Source of the DNA: QHXM01 sp032160705
Lineage (GTDB): Bacteria; Acidobacteriota; Blastocatellia; Pyrinomonadales; Pyrinomonadaceae
Assembly: GCA_032160705.1 (NCBI GenBank)
Contig: JAVHVE010000037.1
Coordinates: forward strand, 62,001-126,000
DNA: 64,000 bases
Direction: 5' to 3'
A program made the translations under genes and the position numbers. Under the pieces are notes generated by a model, which searched no databases, was not told the origin of the DNA, and saw only the letters and a list, made by a program, of their open reading frames with translations. Shown here piece after piece: positions 47,299-55,024 of this stretch (position 1 is the first letter of the stretch; the number at the start of each line of letters is the position of its first letter).

Positions 47299-47322
47299 TT
47301 CTACTAGCAACTGCTAGTAGAA
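47299..47322 (+). promoter_or_regulatory. Inverted repeat upstream of XRE gene (candidate operator)
   Basis: TTCTACTAGCA and its perfect complement TGCTAGTAGAA are separated by AC (11-2-11). It lies about 47 bp before the XRE start codon, a normal place for auto-repression by a dimeric HTH protein. Confidence 0.55.
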
Positions 47323-47349
47323 GCAAGTTTTCTTTCACGCAGTTGGTTT

Positions 47350-47371
47350 CATCAGGAGGTTGCTCCTGATG
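47350..47371 (+). promoter_or_regulatory. Start-site hairpin enclosing Shine-Dalgarno and ATG of XRE gene 1
   Basis: CATCAGGAG (47350-47358) pairs perfectly with CTCCTGATG (47363-47371) over a GTTG loop. The Shine-Dalgarno AGGAGG and the ATG (47369) are both inside the stem, so the ribosome site would be masked unless unfolded. The second XRE gene (58302) has the same arrangement. Confidence 0.7.
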
Positions 47372-47647
47372 GGCTACGTGCGTCCGAAGCCGGAACGTCT
47401 TGGCGAAAAACTGCGGCAGATTCGTGATGCGCTTGGTCTTTCTCAGACCCAGATGCTCAGGCGTCTTGAAGCTGAAGACCTAATCGCTTACAGTCAAATT
47501 TCACAGTACGAGACAGGAAGACGCGAGCCGCCCCTCACGATTCTCCTGCAATACGCTCGCGCGGCAGGCGTGAGCATGGAAACGCTTGCTGATGACGATC
47601 TGGATTTACCCGACAAATTGCCGGGCAAGCCAAAACAGAGCCGCTAA
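47369..47647 (+). CDS. XRE-family transcriptional regulator
   Basis: 92 residues from ATG 47369, chosen because it lies correctly spaced from AGGAGG (47354-47359); the upstream TTG is less likely. The HTH_3 domain spans about 10-70: GEKLRQIRDALGLSQTQMLRRLE, AYSQISQYETGRREPPLTILLQYAR. The C-terminal tail LADDDLDLPDKLPGKP is nearly the same as in the second XRE protein (58302). It is probably a DNA-binding repressor of itself and of the Roco gene 104 bp downstream. Translation seems gated by the start-site hairpin. Confidence 0.88.
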   Translation: MGYVRPKPERLGEKLRQIRDALGLSQTQMLRRLEAEDLIAYSQISQYETGRREPPLTILLQYARAAGVSMETLADDDLDLPDKLPGKPKQSR

Positions 47648-47750
47648 TTCTCAACACCTTAAAACTACGCTAGCCAGCGCGGCTGCGCTCGCTCCACACT
47701 TCGCTCATGACAACTTTTGCCGAATGACCTAAACAAGAAAGGCGGCGGCT

Positions 47751-50669
47751 ATGGCACGTGATGCGGCTTATCGAGAAGCGGAAAAGAAGATTGAAGAAGC
47801 GCGGCGGTCGGGGGCGATACACCTTGATCTCAGTGGCGAATATGAGTCAACAGCATGGAAACTCACCGAATTGCCGGAGTCACTGAGCCAACTCACGCAA
47901 TTGGTGTCGCTGTCCATCAATAACAACCAACTGACTTCGCTGCCGGAGTGGCTGGGACAACTCACTCAGTTGCGTAGTCTTTCTCTCTGGGCAAACAAAC
48001 TTTGCGACTTGCCGGGGTCATTTGGCAACCTAAGCAAATTGGAGAATCTTTCCCTCGGAGAGGGAATAGGCCTTGAGGATGGGAATCCTCTTGGCAAACT
48101 TCCAGATTGTATTCAACAACTGAAGGAACTTGTTTTCTTGTGGGCCGGAAACTGTGAGCTTAAATCTATACCAGATTGGTTAGGCGATTTCTCGCAATTA
48201 ACGGAACTCGTACTATTTAATAATCAAATAACTACCCTACCCGCGTCCTTTACGCAGCTTGAACATTTAACTCGCCTTGACCTTTCCGGCAATCCGCTGA
48301 ATCCCGAACTGGCTGCGGCCTATGCGGAGGGTCTCGCCGCCGTCAAACGATACCTTCACGCGAAGGCCGGAGCGCAGATAGTGCTGAACGAGGCCAAGCT
48401 GATCTTGGTCGGCGAGGGCGAGGTGGGGAAGAGTTGCTTGCTGGACGCTCTGCGCGGCGACCCGTGGATGGAGCACGACACCACGCACGGGATTGAGATT
48501 AAGCCGGTGAATGTGGCTGACCCGGACAGTGGCACGGAGATTACGCTGAATGGTTGGGACTTCGGCGGCCAGCGGGTCTATCGCCCCACGCACCAGTTGT
48601 TCTTCAGTGCCCCGGCGGTTTACCTGGTGGTATGGAAACCGCGCGAAGGGCCGGAACAGGGCTTCGTGAAGGACTGGATCAGGCTGGTGAAGCATCGTGA
48701 GCCGGAAGCCAAAATCCTCGTTGTCGCCACGCACGGCGGCCCCGGTCAACGCCAGCCGGACGTGAATAGGGAGGAATTCTGGGAACTGTTCGGACACGAC
48801 ACACTAATCAACTTCTTCCATGTAGACAGCAAGCCCGACAAAAAGACGGGTGAGCGGCACGGCGTCGCGGAATTGAAAGGTGCTATCGCGCGGGTAGCCG
48901 CGAGCCTCCCTGAAATGGGGCGCACAGTGCCTGCTCGCTGGCAGCAGGCGCGCGAGGCTTTGAAGCAGACCGGCGCGGCCTACCTGCCGCTGGAGCAAGT
49001 GCTGGAAATCTGCCGCGAGCACAAGATGGATGAGGATGAGGCGCGGCTGTTCGTGACTATTTCCCACCGGCTGGGTCATCTGATCTATTACGAGCACGAC
49101 CCGACTCTGCGTGACATCGTCATCCTCAAACCCGACTGGCTGGCGACGGCCATCAGCTTTGTGCTCGACGATAAACAGACCCGCGACGCACATGGGCTGG
49201 TGAGTTTCGCGCGGCTGAGCCAGTTATGGAACGACCCGGCGCGAGAAGAGGAATTCCGTTACGATCCCAGATTGCATCCGGTCTTCCTGCGTTTGATGGA
49301 GCGGTTCGACTTGTCTTACCGCGTCGCAGGATTGCGCGACGAAGGAGAGCGAGAGGGAACCAGTCTGGTTGCGCAACTCGTCCCGGACGTTCGCCCTAAG
49401 CTGGATGCCGCGTGGACTGCCAGCGCAGCCGATGGCGACGAGCAGCAGGTGCAAATCTGCCGGATAGTGGATACACAGCGCGGGCAGTCTGCGTCCGCCG
49501 AGGGGCTTTTCTATCGCCTCATCGTGCGTCTGCACAAATACTCGCTGGGGCGCGTGAGTTATGAAAAGAGCGTCCACTGGCAGCGCGGGCTGGTGTTGGA
49601 TGACGACTACAACGGGCGGGCACTCCTTGAGCATACCGGCAACGATGTTCGCATTACGGTGCGCGCTCCGTACCCGGAAGCATTTCTGTCTGTGCTGACG
49701 CGCGAAGTGAAGTGGCTGGTGGAGGAAGACATTTGGGCGGGCTTGCGTTGCGACGTGATGGTGCCGTGCGTTGAGCCGTGCGGAAAGAGCGCGCCGGGAA
49801 CTGGTCTGTATGAAGTGCAGAAATTGATTGAGAGCAAAAAGCGTCATCGGCCTGAATATCCATGTCCTGTTTGCAACGAGTGGCAGAGCATTGATTACCT
49901 GCTCCGCAACGCCCCCGCTGCACGGATGCCGGGGAGGGAATTGCTGGCAGAGTTTGCCGAGGTGAAGGGCGAGCTGAGCGGCGTGCGCGCATTGTTGATT
50001 GCGCAGCACGGGGAGGCTGTGGGGCGTTTCGATAAACTGGATGTCAGCACTCAGCGCATCCTCAGTCAGGTAGACGCAGCCTTCACCGCGTTGATGCAAA
50101 CCCTGACCGACGAGGCCAAAGAAGGCCCGCGCCTGTTCAGTTTTCAACCGGTTGAGCCCGGCTTCTTTGGTATGTCTAATTGGATCAACCAGAAGTTTCG
50201 CCTGACGCTGTGGTGTGAACATTCTCGCCTGCCGTTGCCTGCACTGAACGGAGAGAAAGACCGGCGAGGTGTGTATGACCTGAACTTGCCGCGCGAGTGG
50301 TTCGTGAAAGCCGCGCCTTTCTTCAAAGTGCTCACCACTACGCTCAGTCTCGTGCTGCCGGTGGCTTCATCTGCGACGAAGCTGCTGATGGATGAGACCG
50401 CATACAAAAGAATCGAGAAAGAGTTGGACTTGGGGCAGAAGAGCATTGAGTCGGTACTCAAGGGAGGGGAGGCGTTGGGAAGCTGGCTGGGACGTAGCGA
50501 CGCGCCTGATCTGGAACACGGCGAAGCGATCAGGGCGCAAGGTGCGATCTTGCGAGAATTGCACGCGCTGTTGAAGAAGCAAGACCCCAGTTTCGGCGGT
50601 CTCGTTCGTGTTCAGAACAAACGACAGGAGTTCCTCTGGGTTCATTCGCAATTCGAGAAGGAGTATTAA
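47751..50669 (+). CDS. Bacterial Roco protein (LRR-Roc GTPase-COR)
   Basis: 972 residues. Leucine-rich repeats at about 20-190 (LPESLSQLTQLVSLSINNNQLTS and onward) precede the Roc GTPase: P-loop VGEGEVGKSCLLDAL (about 219), switch WDFGGQRVYRPTHQLFF (about 269), then the NKxD-equivalent region VVATHGG. COR follows at about 400-690, containing a Cys pair set (CVEPC ... CPVCNEW, about 685-706) that could bind zinc. The C-terminal about 260 residues hold a coiled segment and a hydrophobic stretch near 850-880 (VLTTTLSLVLPVASS). Roco proteins are dimeric GTPases related to human LRRK2. The role in bacteria is unclear; signalling or defence is possible. It sits behind an XRE gene with a gated start. 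Confidence 0.9.
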   Translation: MARDAAYREAEKKIEEARRSGAIHLDLSGEYESTAWKLTELPESLSQLTQLVSLSINNNQLTSLPEWLGQLTQLRSLSLWANKLCDLPGSFGNLSKLENLSLGEGIGLEDGNPLGKLPDCIQQLKELVFLWAGNCELKSIPDWLGDFSQLTELVLFNNQITTLPASFTQLEHLTRLDLSGNPLNPELAAAYAEGLAAVKRYLHAKAGAQIVLNEAKLILVGEGEVGKSCLLDALRGDPWMEHDTTHGIEIKPVNVADPDSGTEITLNGWDFGGQRVYRPTHQLFFSAPAVYLVVWKPREGPEQGFVKDWIRLVKHREPEAKILVVATHGGPGQRQPDVNREEFWELFGHDTLINFFHVDSKPDKKTGERHGVAELKGAIARVAASLPEMGRTVPARWQQAREALKQTGAAYLPLEQVLEICREHKMDEDEARLFVTISHRLGHLIYYEHDPTLRDIVILKPDWLATAISFVLDDKQTRDAHGLVSFARLSQLWNDPAREEEFRYDPRLHPVFLRLMERFDLSYRVAGLRDEGEREGTSLVAQLVPDVRPKLDAAWTASAADGDEQQVQICRIVDTQRGQSASAEGLFYRLIVRLHKYSLGRVSYEKSVHWQRGLVLDDDYNGRALLEHTGNDVRITVRAPYPEAFLSVLTREVKWLVEEDIWAGLRCDVMVPCVEPCGKSAPGTGLYEVQKLIESKKRHRPEYPCPVCNEWQSIDYLLRNAPAARMPGRELLAEFAEVKGELSGVRALLIAQHGEAVGRFDKLDVSTQRILSQVDAAFTALMQTLTDEAKEGPRLFSFQPVEPGFFGMSNWINQKFRLTLWCEHSRLPLPALNGEKDRRGVYDLNLPREWFVKAAPFFKVLTTTLSLVLPVASSATKLLMDETAYKRIEKELDLGQKSIESVLKGGEALGSWLGRSDAPDLEHGEAIRAQGAILRELHALLKKQDPSFGGLVRVQNKRQEFLWVHSQFEKEY

Positions 50670-50756
50670 CAAGAGACCTTTTATACGTCAAAGGCTCTCT
50701 CGCTTGACAGCCCAGTAGAGCGTCCATATATTCAACTTTGCGCCGAGGAAACGCGC

Positions 50757-51278
50757 ATGAGTACTCTTATGCCGGACGCCGCAGAGCAAGACGTAGACGC
50801 GCACTGGATGCGCCAGGCTTTAGCGGCTGCACGTGAGGCGGGTGAGCGAGGCGAAGTCCCCATCGGCGCTTGCGTCGTGACGGAGGATGGCCGCATCCTG
50901 GCAATCGCGGGTAACCGAACGCGCACGGATTGCGACCCGACGGCACATGCAGAGATCGTTGCGCTGCGCGAAGCCGCACGCCGTTTCGGCAACTACAGAT
51001 TGACGGGCGCGGCTGCCTATTCGACCATCGAGCCATGCGCAATGTGCGCGGGCGCGCTCGTTCAAGCCAGAGTCAAGCGCCTCATTTACGGCGCACGCGA
51101 CGAACGCTTTGGCGCGGTCGAAACCCGGTTTCGCATCTGCGACTCAAGCTCTTTGAATCATCGAATGGAAATCAAGCCGGGCGTGCTCGAAGAAGAATGT
51201 AGAAGCATTATGCAAGAGTTCTTTCGAGCACGACGGAAAGCAGATGTTAGATGTCAGATACCAGGTGCTAGTGACTGA
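50757..51278 (+). CDS. tadA: tRNA-specific adenosine deaminase
   Basis: 173 residues. It deaminates adenosine-34 of tRNA-Arg(ACG) to inosine. Zinc/active site: HAE in PTAHAEIVALREAA and PCAMCAGALV with the two Cys. The fold extends to about 150. The last about 15 residues (KADVRCQIPGASD) are encoded by the AGATGTTAGATGTCAGATACC repeat, which extends past the stop, so the C-terminus is longer than needed. ATG 50757. Confidence 0.93.
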   Translation: MSTLMPDAAEQDVDAHWMRQALAAAREAGERGEVPIGACVVTEDGRILAIAGNRTRTDCDPTAHAEIVALREAARRFGNYRLTGAAAYSTIEPCAMCAGALVQARVKRLIYGARDERFGAVETRFRICDSSSLNHRMEIKPGVLEEECRSIMQEFFRARRKADVRCQIPGASD

Positions 51279-51303
51279 CATCTGACATCCATCATCTAAC
51301 ATC
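51237..51303. repeat. Low-complexity palindrome, AGATGTCAGATACCAG family
   Basis: GATGTTAGATGTCAGATACC pairs with GACATCTGACATCCATCATC and following ACATC. It overlaps the last tadA codons and ends at the tRNA-Ser gene. Confidence 0.75.
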
Positions 51304-51311
51304 AATCTTTT

Positions 51312-51401
51312 GGAGAGGTCGCATAGTGGCTTAGTGCACCGGTCTCGAAAACCGGAGTGGGGGTAACTCCACCGTGGGTTCAAATCCCACCCTCTCCGCC
51401 A
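51312..51401 (+). tRNA. tRNA-Ser (anticodon CGA)
   Basis: Cloverleaf: acceptor GGAGAGG (51312-51318) with CCTCTCC (51391-51397), D-arm GCA/TGC, anticodon stem CCGGT/ACCGG with loop CTCGAAA (anticodon CGA), a long class II variable arm (AGTGGGGGTAACTCCACC) as expected for tRNA-Ser, and T-arm GTGGG TTCAAAT CCCAC. Encoded CCA follows the discriminator G. It reads UCG codons. Its 3' end is the probable integration site of the island downstream. Confidence 0.97.
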
Positions 51402-51450
51402 CATTTTCAACAACTTACGGGCGTCCCCTAATGCCCGGATACTCCCCTCA

Positions 51451-52593
51451 TTACCCTACATGGCGCAAAGATGGCGCACCCACCAGAATCGCTCGTTTCC
51501 CTACTTCCAAGCTGTTGACCGCGTCACGGAGTCTTTGGGGGACTCCATGTGCGTAGCCACGTGTGACACGGGTCCCGCGCGTCTCCCCTTCGGGCACGGA
51601 GTGTCCGAGCAAGTCCGCTATGTCATAAGCGTGGACATTCGCCGCCCTGAGCCTCGTGGCGAAGGTATGCCGGAGATCGTGGAAGTGGAAATCACCGATC
51701 CCAGCTTCTTTGACCGCCTTTTCAAAACAGGCCATCAACTGGCGGCGCTTTCTTCCTGTCCGCCTAGGGTCGAAGATGCGCTCGTCGTCGGGCGCGTCTT
51801 GTCTCAGTCGCCTGAGGATTTCCAGCGCCCGCTTTGTCAGCGGCACGACGCGGGGCCTGTCGTTCTTTGTCTTCTGGACTGAGATGAGTTGATTAGTCTC
51901 ATCCACTTGCCCCCAAATCGCCTTTAGTAATTCACCGAGCCGCATCCCCACCTCCAAGGCCAGTTCTGCGAGCGCAATCAGATGCTCGCCGTACGCCGCC
52001 AGGGCTTTCATCAACCGCTCCTCTTCGTCGTTGGCATACTGATTCAGGTAGCGCTCTCTGGGCTCTGGCTCTTTGAGACGTTTCACTCTCGACATGGGGT
52101 TGGCGTCTACGAAGCCATTCTCGTAGCCCATCGAGAGAACGCGTGAGAGCACTTGGAGATAACGGTTGACCGTGCTCGGGGCGAACGTGCGCTTGTACTT
52201 GCTGTCCGCCTTGCGCAGCTCACTCTTGAACTTCTCTATGAGCATCGGCGTGATGTCTCTTAAGACCTTTTGCCCGAAAAATTCCTTGAGCCTGACTGCC
52301 CTCTGTTCGTCATCCTTGTAGCTCCGTTTGTTCTCGCGAGCCCAGGGCAGGAACACCTTATCTACGAAGTCTGAGAACCGCGTAGAGGCGGACGCCTTGT
52401 TGTACTTCCTGTCGAAGATGTCCTGCCGGATTCGCGTCTCCGCCTGTAGGGCGTCCTTCTTCTTCAGCGCCTCCGGTATGGCCTCTTTGACGTAATGACC
52501 GCGGATCAGAAACTCGACGACCCATGTGCCGCGCTTCCAATTCGGGTCTTTGGGCTCGATTCTTTTACCTTTGAAGCGTTTATAGACTGCCAT
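51451..52593 (-). CDS. Tyrosine recombinase / phage-type integrase
   Basis: 380 residues from ATG 52593 (MAVYKRFKGKRIEPKDPNW), with an AGGAG site upstream. Arm-binding N-terminus, then SAM-like core-binding (about 65-165) and catalytic domain (about 190-370). The catalytic residues are visible: Arg in EVGMRLGELLKAIW, HDLRHTFATRLRAA (His-x-x-Arg), His in DLLGHS, and Tyr in TRGYAHGV. The gene ends 50 bp from the tRNA-Ser gene, the usual layout of an integrated island. No second tRNA-end repeat is seen in the window, so the other junction is beyond it or degraded. Confidence 0.95.
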   Translation of the reverse strand: MAVYKRFKGKRIEPKDPNWKRGTWVVEFLIRGHYVKEAIPEALKKKDALQAETRIRQDIFDRKYNKASASTRFSDFVDKVFLPWARENKRSYKDDEQRAVRLKEFFGQKVLRDITPMLIEKFKSELRKADSKYKRTFAPSTVNRYLQVLSRVLSMGYENGFVDANPMSRVKRLKEPEPRERYLNQYANDEEERLMKALAAYGEHLIALAELALEVGMRLGELLKAIWGQVDETNQLISVQKTKNDRPRVVPLTKRALEILRRLRQDAPDDERIFDPRRTGRKRRQLMACFEKAVKEAGIGDFHFHDLRHTFATRLRAANVHAYDIADLLGHSVPEGETRGTRVTRGYAHGVPQRLRDAVNSLEVGKRAILVGAPSLRHVG

Positions 52594-52665
52594 TTTTCTT
52601 TCTCCTGTGATGGCAGCCGTCAAAGCATGACGGAGCATAGCACAAGGGATAAAGGCGGAGAAGAC

Positions 52666-53043
52666 TTAGCCCGCCACCTCCTCAACCGTGTGCAAGCCAT
52701 TACGATTCTTGCCTTTTTTCTTTTCGTTTCTAGCTCTCTGGCGCGCCGCCTCTTCTCTCGCCCACTTATCTACCTCTTCCCTATGGTAGCGGCGCATTTC
52801 TCCCATTGAACCGCAAGGCAGTGGATGTTCGTTATCGGGCCGTGCAGTCCACTTTCGGATTGAATGAACTGTGATCTCCCCGTTTGGTGTTCGTAGCTGC
52901 CAGTACTCAGCCAACTGCTTCTCGGTCATCCAATCAGGCCGGGGAGTGATCTGCTTCAATCGTTCCGAGACGATTATTGGTAGTTGCTGGCTGACTTCTT
53001 CGGCAATGTGTCGTTGTAACAGCGAATCAAAACTGATATTCAT
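52666..53043 (-). CDS. Excisionase-like HTH protein
   Basis: 125 residues. Residues about 38-90 look like a winged HTH of the AlpA/Xis type (MTEKQLAEYWQLRTPNG, ITVHSIRKWTARPDNE, MRRYHREEVDKW). The C-terminal stretch (AREEAARQRARNEKKKGKN) is very basic. It lies immediately upstream of the integrase gene in the same direction, with 72 bp between, so a directionality factor or integrase regulator is likely. Family assignment is by motif only. Confidence 0.75.
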   Translation of the reverse strand: MNISFDSLLQRHIAEEVSQQLPIIVSERLKQITPRPDWMTEKQLAEYWQLRTPNGEITVHSIRKWTARPDNEHPLPCGSMGEMRRYHREEVDKWAREEAARQRARNEKKKGKNRNGLHTVEEVAG

Positions 53044-53885
53044 AGCTTTTCATCCATCATCTTGGCGGGGAGCGCATAAGCGGCAACGAGGAGAGTCATG
53101 AGTGAGAACGACAAACTCCTTCAAACCGGTCGGCAGCCTGAACATCAGAGCCACCAACGGCCATTAGAAAAGCTATATGTATAAATCCCCGCTGTCAACA
53201 GCTAAGTTGCTGATAGAGAAGGACATAAATTGTCAGTTTATTTTCTCAAGCTTCCGAAAAAATTGAGTTTTTCGCCAAAAGCTTTAAAAATTTAACGAAA
53301 GCTGACCATACAAGAATACACAGAGCGCGGCACGTCTTTTGTAAAAGTCACCCTCAACAGTCACGCATTGAAAAAATTCTATAAATGTGTCTCATCTACA
53401 GCGTGAAATATTTAAAAAGCGCGAGACCCTAAAGCCGAAGGTGAGTGAGCTAAAAATACAACACCATTTCCACAGGAGGGCTACCTAGCCAGAAGCCGGA
53501 TAACGGGCGGGCGAGCTACATTATTACCGTGATTATGACTTGTCCTTCTTGTGAGGTTGAAGTCTTATAGAGTACCACCCCGACTGGGGTGGCGAGGGCT
53601 AAGCGGCACGACTCCGCAAACTTCCTACGACGATAATTGAGGGTACTTGGGCGACTGCTGCGTGGTACGGGTATTGGCGAAGCGGTGGGGAGTGCCGTTA
53701 TCATAACCGTGCGCCTTGATTTGTGAGTGGTGAGGCACCCTACTATCTCGGCAAACAATACCGGCTTAAAGTAATTCAGGCGGAGAAGGAAGGGCCCTCT
53801 TCGCACTTCATCAGCACGTACGATAGAGGGCTCCCACAATACTCCCTGCCAAGGCGTTGAGCAATATGTCGGTTGCCCGCTCGAA
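53044..53885. other. AT-rich island gap without a convincing gene
   Basis: 840 bp. Bases 53100-53500 are markedly AT-rich compared with the rest. A hairpin CCACCCC-GACT-GGGGTGG lies near 53575-53592. A 107-codon minus-strand frame (53516-53839) has no family pattern and is not called. A short plus-strand frame at 53098 (MSENDKLLQTGRQP...) is too small to judge. The region may hold decayed genes or an unknown RNA. Confidence 0.5.
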
Positions 53886-54557
53886 CTACAGAATGCCTAA
53901 CTGAGCCATCTCTGCGAAGCTCATACGCGTCTCACATTGAAACGTTACTGCATCTAGGTCTGCCCCTTCGTTTATAAGTAATTTTGTCATCATAGGGCTT
54001 CGTCCTCCAACGCAGTGGAGTGCGGTGATCCCTCCGCGGTCGGTGGTATTGATATCTGCGCCCGCGCGCAGCAGCAACTTCGCGACCCGAACGCTGCCCG
54101 ACAACGCCGCTTCCATGAGAGGCGTATTAAGCCTTTTTTCTCTCGCATCGACCAATGCCCCTGCTTCGAGAAGGAGCTTGACTGATTTAGATCGTCTAGC
54201 TTTCACCGCAATGTGGAGAGGCGTATTACCATACCGGTCGCGGGCATCTATCGGTGAGCCTAATTCAAGCAGGTATTCGACAGCTTTCACGCTACCGTAC
54301 ACCGCATAGTGCAAGGCGATTCTATCCAAGCTGTCGAGCCTCAGAAGATCGATACCGTTATCAACGAGTAAGCGTAGAACATCAAGAGAGCCCAATTTGG
54401 CGGCGACGTGTGTGGGCCCCTGATTTGGATGTTTTGGTATGGTTGCAACTAATAACTTCGGACGGCGCTCAAGGGCGTGCTGCACGTAGCTCACATGATT
54501 TCTTCGAACAGCGGAGAAAAAACTGCCGATCGTAGGAACGGAAAAATTATCTGACAT
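53886..54557 (-). CDS. Ankyrin-repeat protein
   Basis: 223 residues from ATG 54557 (MSDNFSVPTIGSFFSAVRRN). About six ankyrin repeats: GPTHVAAKLGSLDVLRLLVDNG, RIALHYAVYGSVKAVEYLLELG, GNTPLHIAVKARRSKSVKLLLEAG, NTPLMEAALSGSVRVAKLLLRAG, GITALHCVGGRSPMMTKLLINEG. There is no signal peptide and no catalytic domain, so it is probably a protein-binding scaffold. It sits in the island between the integrase and the helicase genes. Codon use is less GC-rich than in the core genes. Confidence 0.85.
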   Translation of the reverse strand: MSDNFSVPTIGSFFSAVRRNHVSYVQHALERRPKLLVATIPKHPNQGPTHVAAKLGSLDVLRLLVDNGIDLLRLDSLDRIALHYAVYGSVKAVEYLLELGSPIDARDRYGNTPLHIAVKARRSKSVKLLLEAGALVDAREKRLNTPLMEAALSGSVRVAKLLLRAGADINTTDRGGITALHCVGGRSPMMTKLLINEGADLDAVTFQCETRMSFAEMAQLGIL

Positions 54558-54699
54558 GCCGCCCCTCTTTCGTAGCGAAGATCTCTGGCGCTCAAGCATA
54601 TCATAGCCGTGGATTCCGCGAGAATGCCAATAATTCTCAATACGAGGTCTTCAGCTATAGAACCGAATCTCTCAAGTACCTCCACTCAAGCTAAGAGGA

Positions 54700-55005
54700 T
54701 TAAGAAGATAACCAGATGTACCAACTCTTACGGCGGTGGTTAAAGCCGCAGACGATGAATCCCCCGTCAAAGGGGTGCTGCACTAGCTGCATTAAGATCC
54801 CTCGCCGCGGAGGGTAGAACCTATTGATAACTCCTAAGCTAGCTATTACATGGAATTTCACCGTCCTGGCTTTGTCCAAGAGCTTCTCCTCGGCCAGTTT
54901 CATCATCATATTGTAGCCGATCTCAAACACCTCACCATCGGACGTGCCTATCCACAGCCGTTCAATGCCGTTCATACAGCTCAGCACGGTGAATCTCATC
55001 TTCAT
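54700..55005 (-). CDS. Hypothetical protein of the island
   Basis: 101 residues (MKMRFTVLSCMNGIERLWIG...). It looks like a small beta-rich protein with a DGEVFEIGYNMMMKLAEEK segment and a C-terminal HPFDGGFIVCGFNHRRKSWYIWL. It is not recognised. It ends just before the AGAGGATTAAGAAGATAACC stretch and starts 19 bp downstream of the helicase stop, so it may be co-transcribed with the helicase as an accessory factor. Confidence 0.55.
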   Translation of the reverse strand: MKMRFTVLSCMNGIERLWIGTSDGEVFEIGYNMMMKLAEEKLLDKARTVKFHVIASLGVINRFYPPRRGILMQLVQHPFDGGFIVCGFNHRRKSWYIWLSS

Positions 55006-55024
55006 TTCTCCTCTCCACCGAGCT

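Noticed and set aside
49224..50222. Minus-strand frame of 332 codons opposite the Roco gene
   Set aside because: Antisense shadow of the Roc-COR coding strand.
53516..53839. 107-codon minus-strand frame in the AT-rich island gap
   Set aside because: No ribosome site, no family pattern, and an unlikely amino-acid mix.
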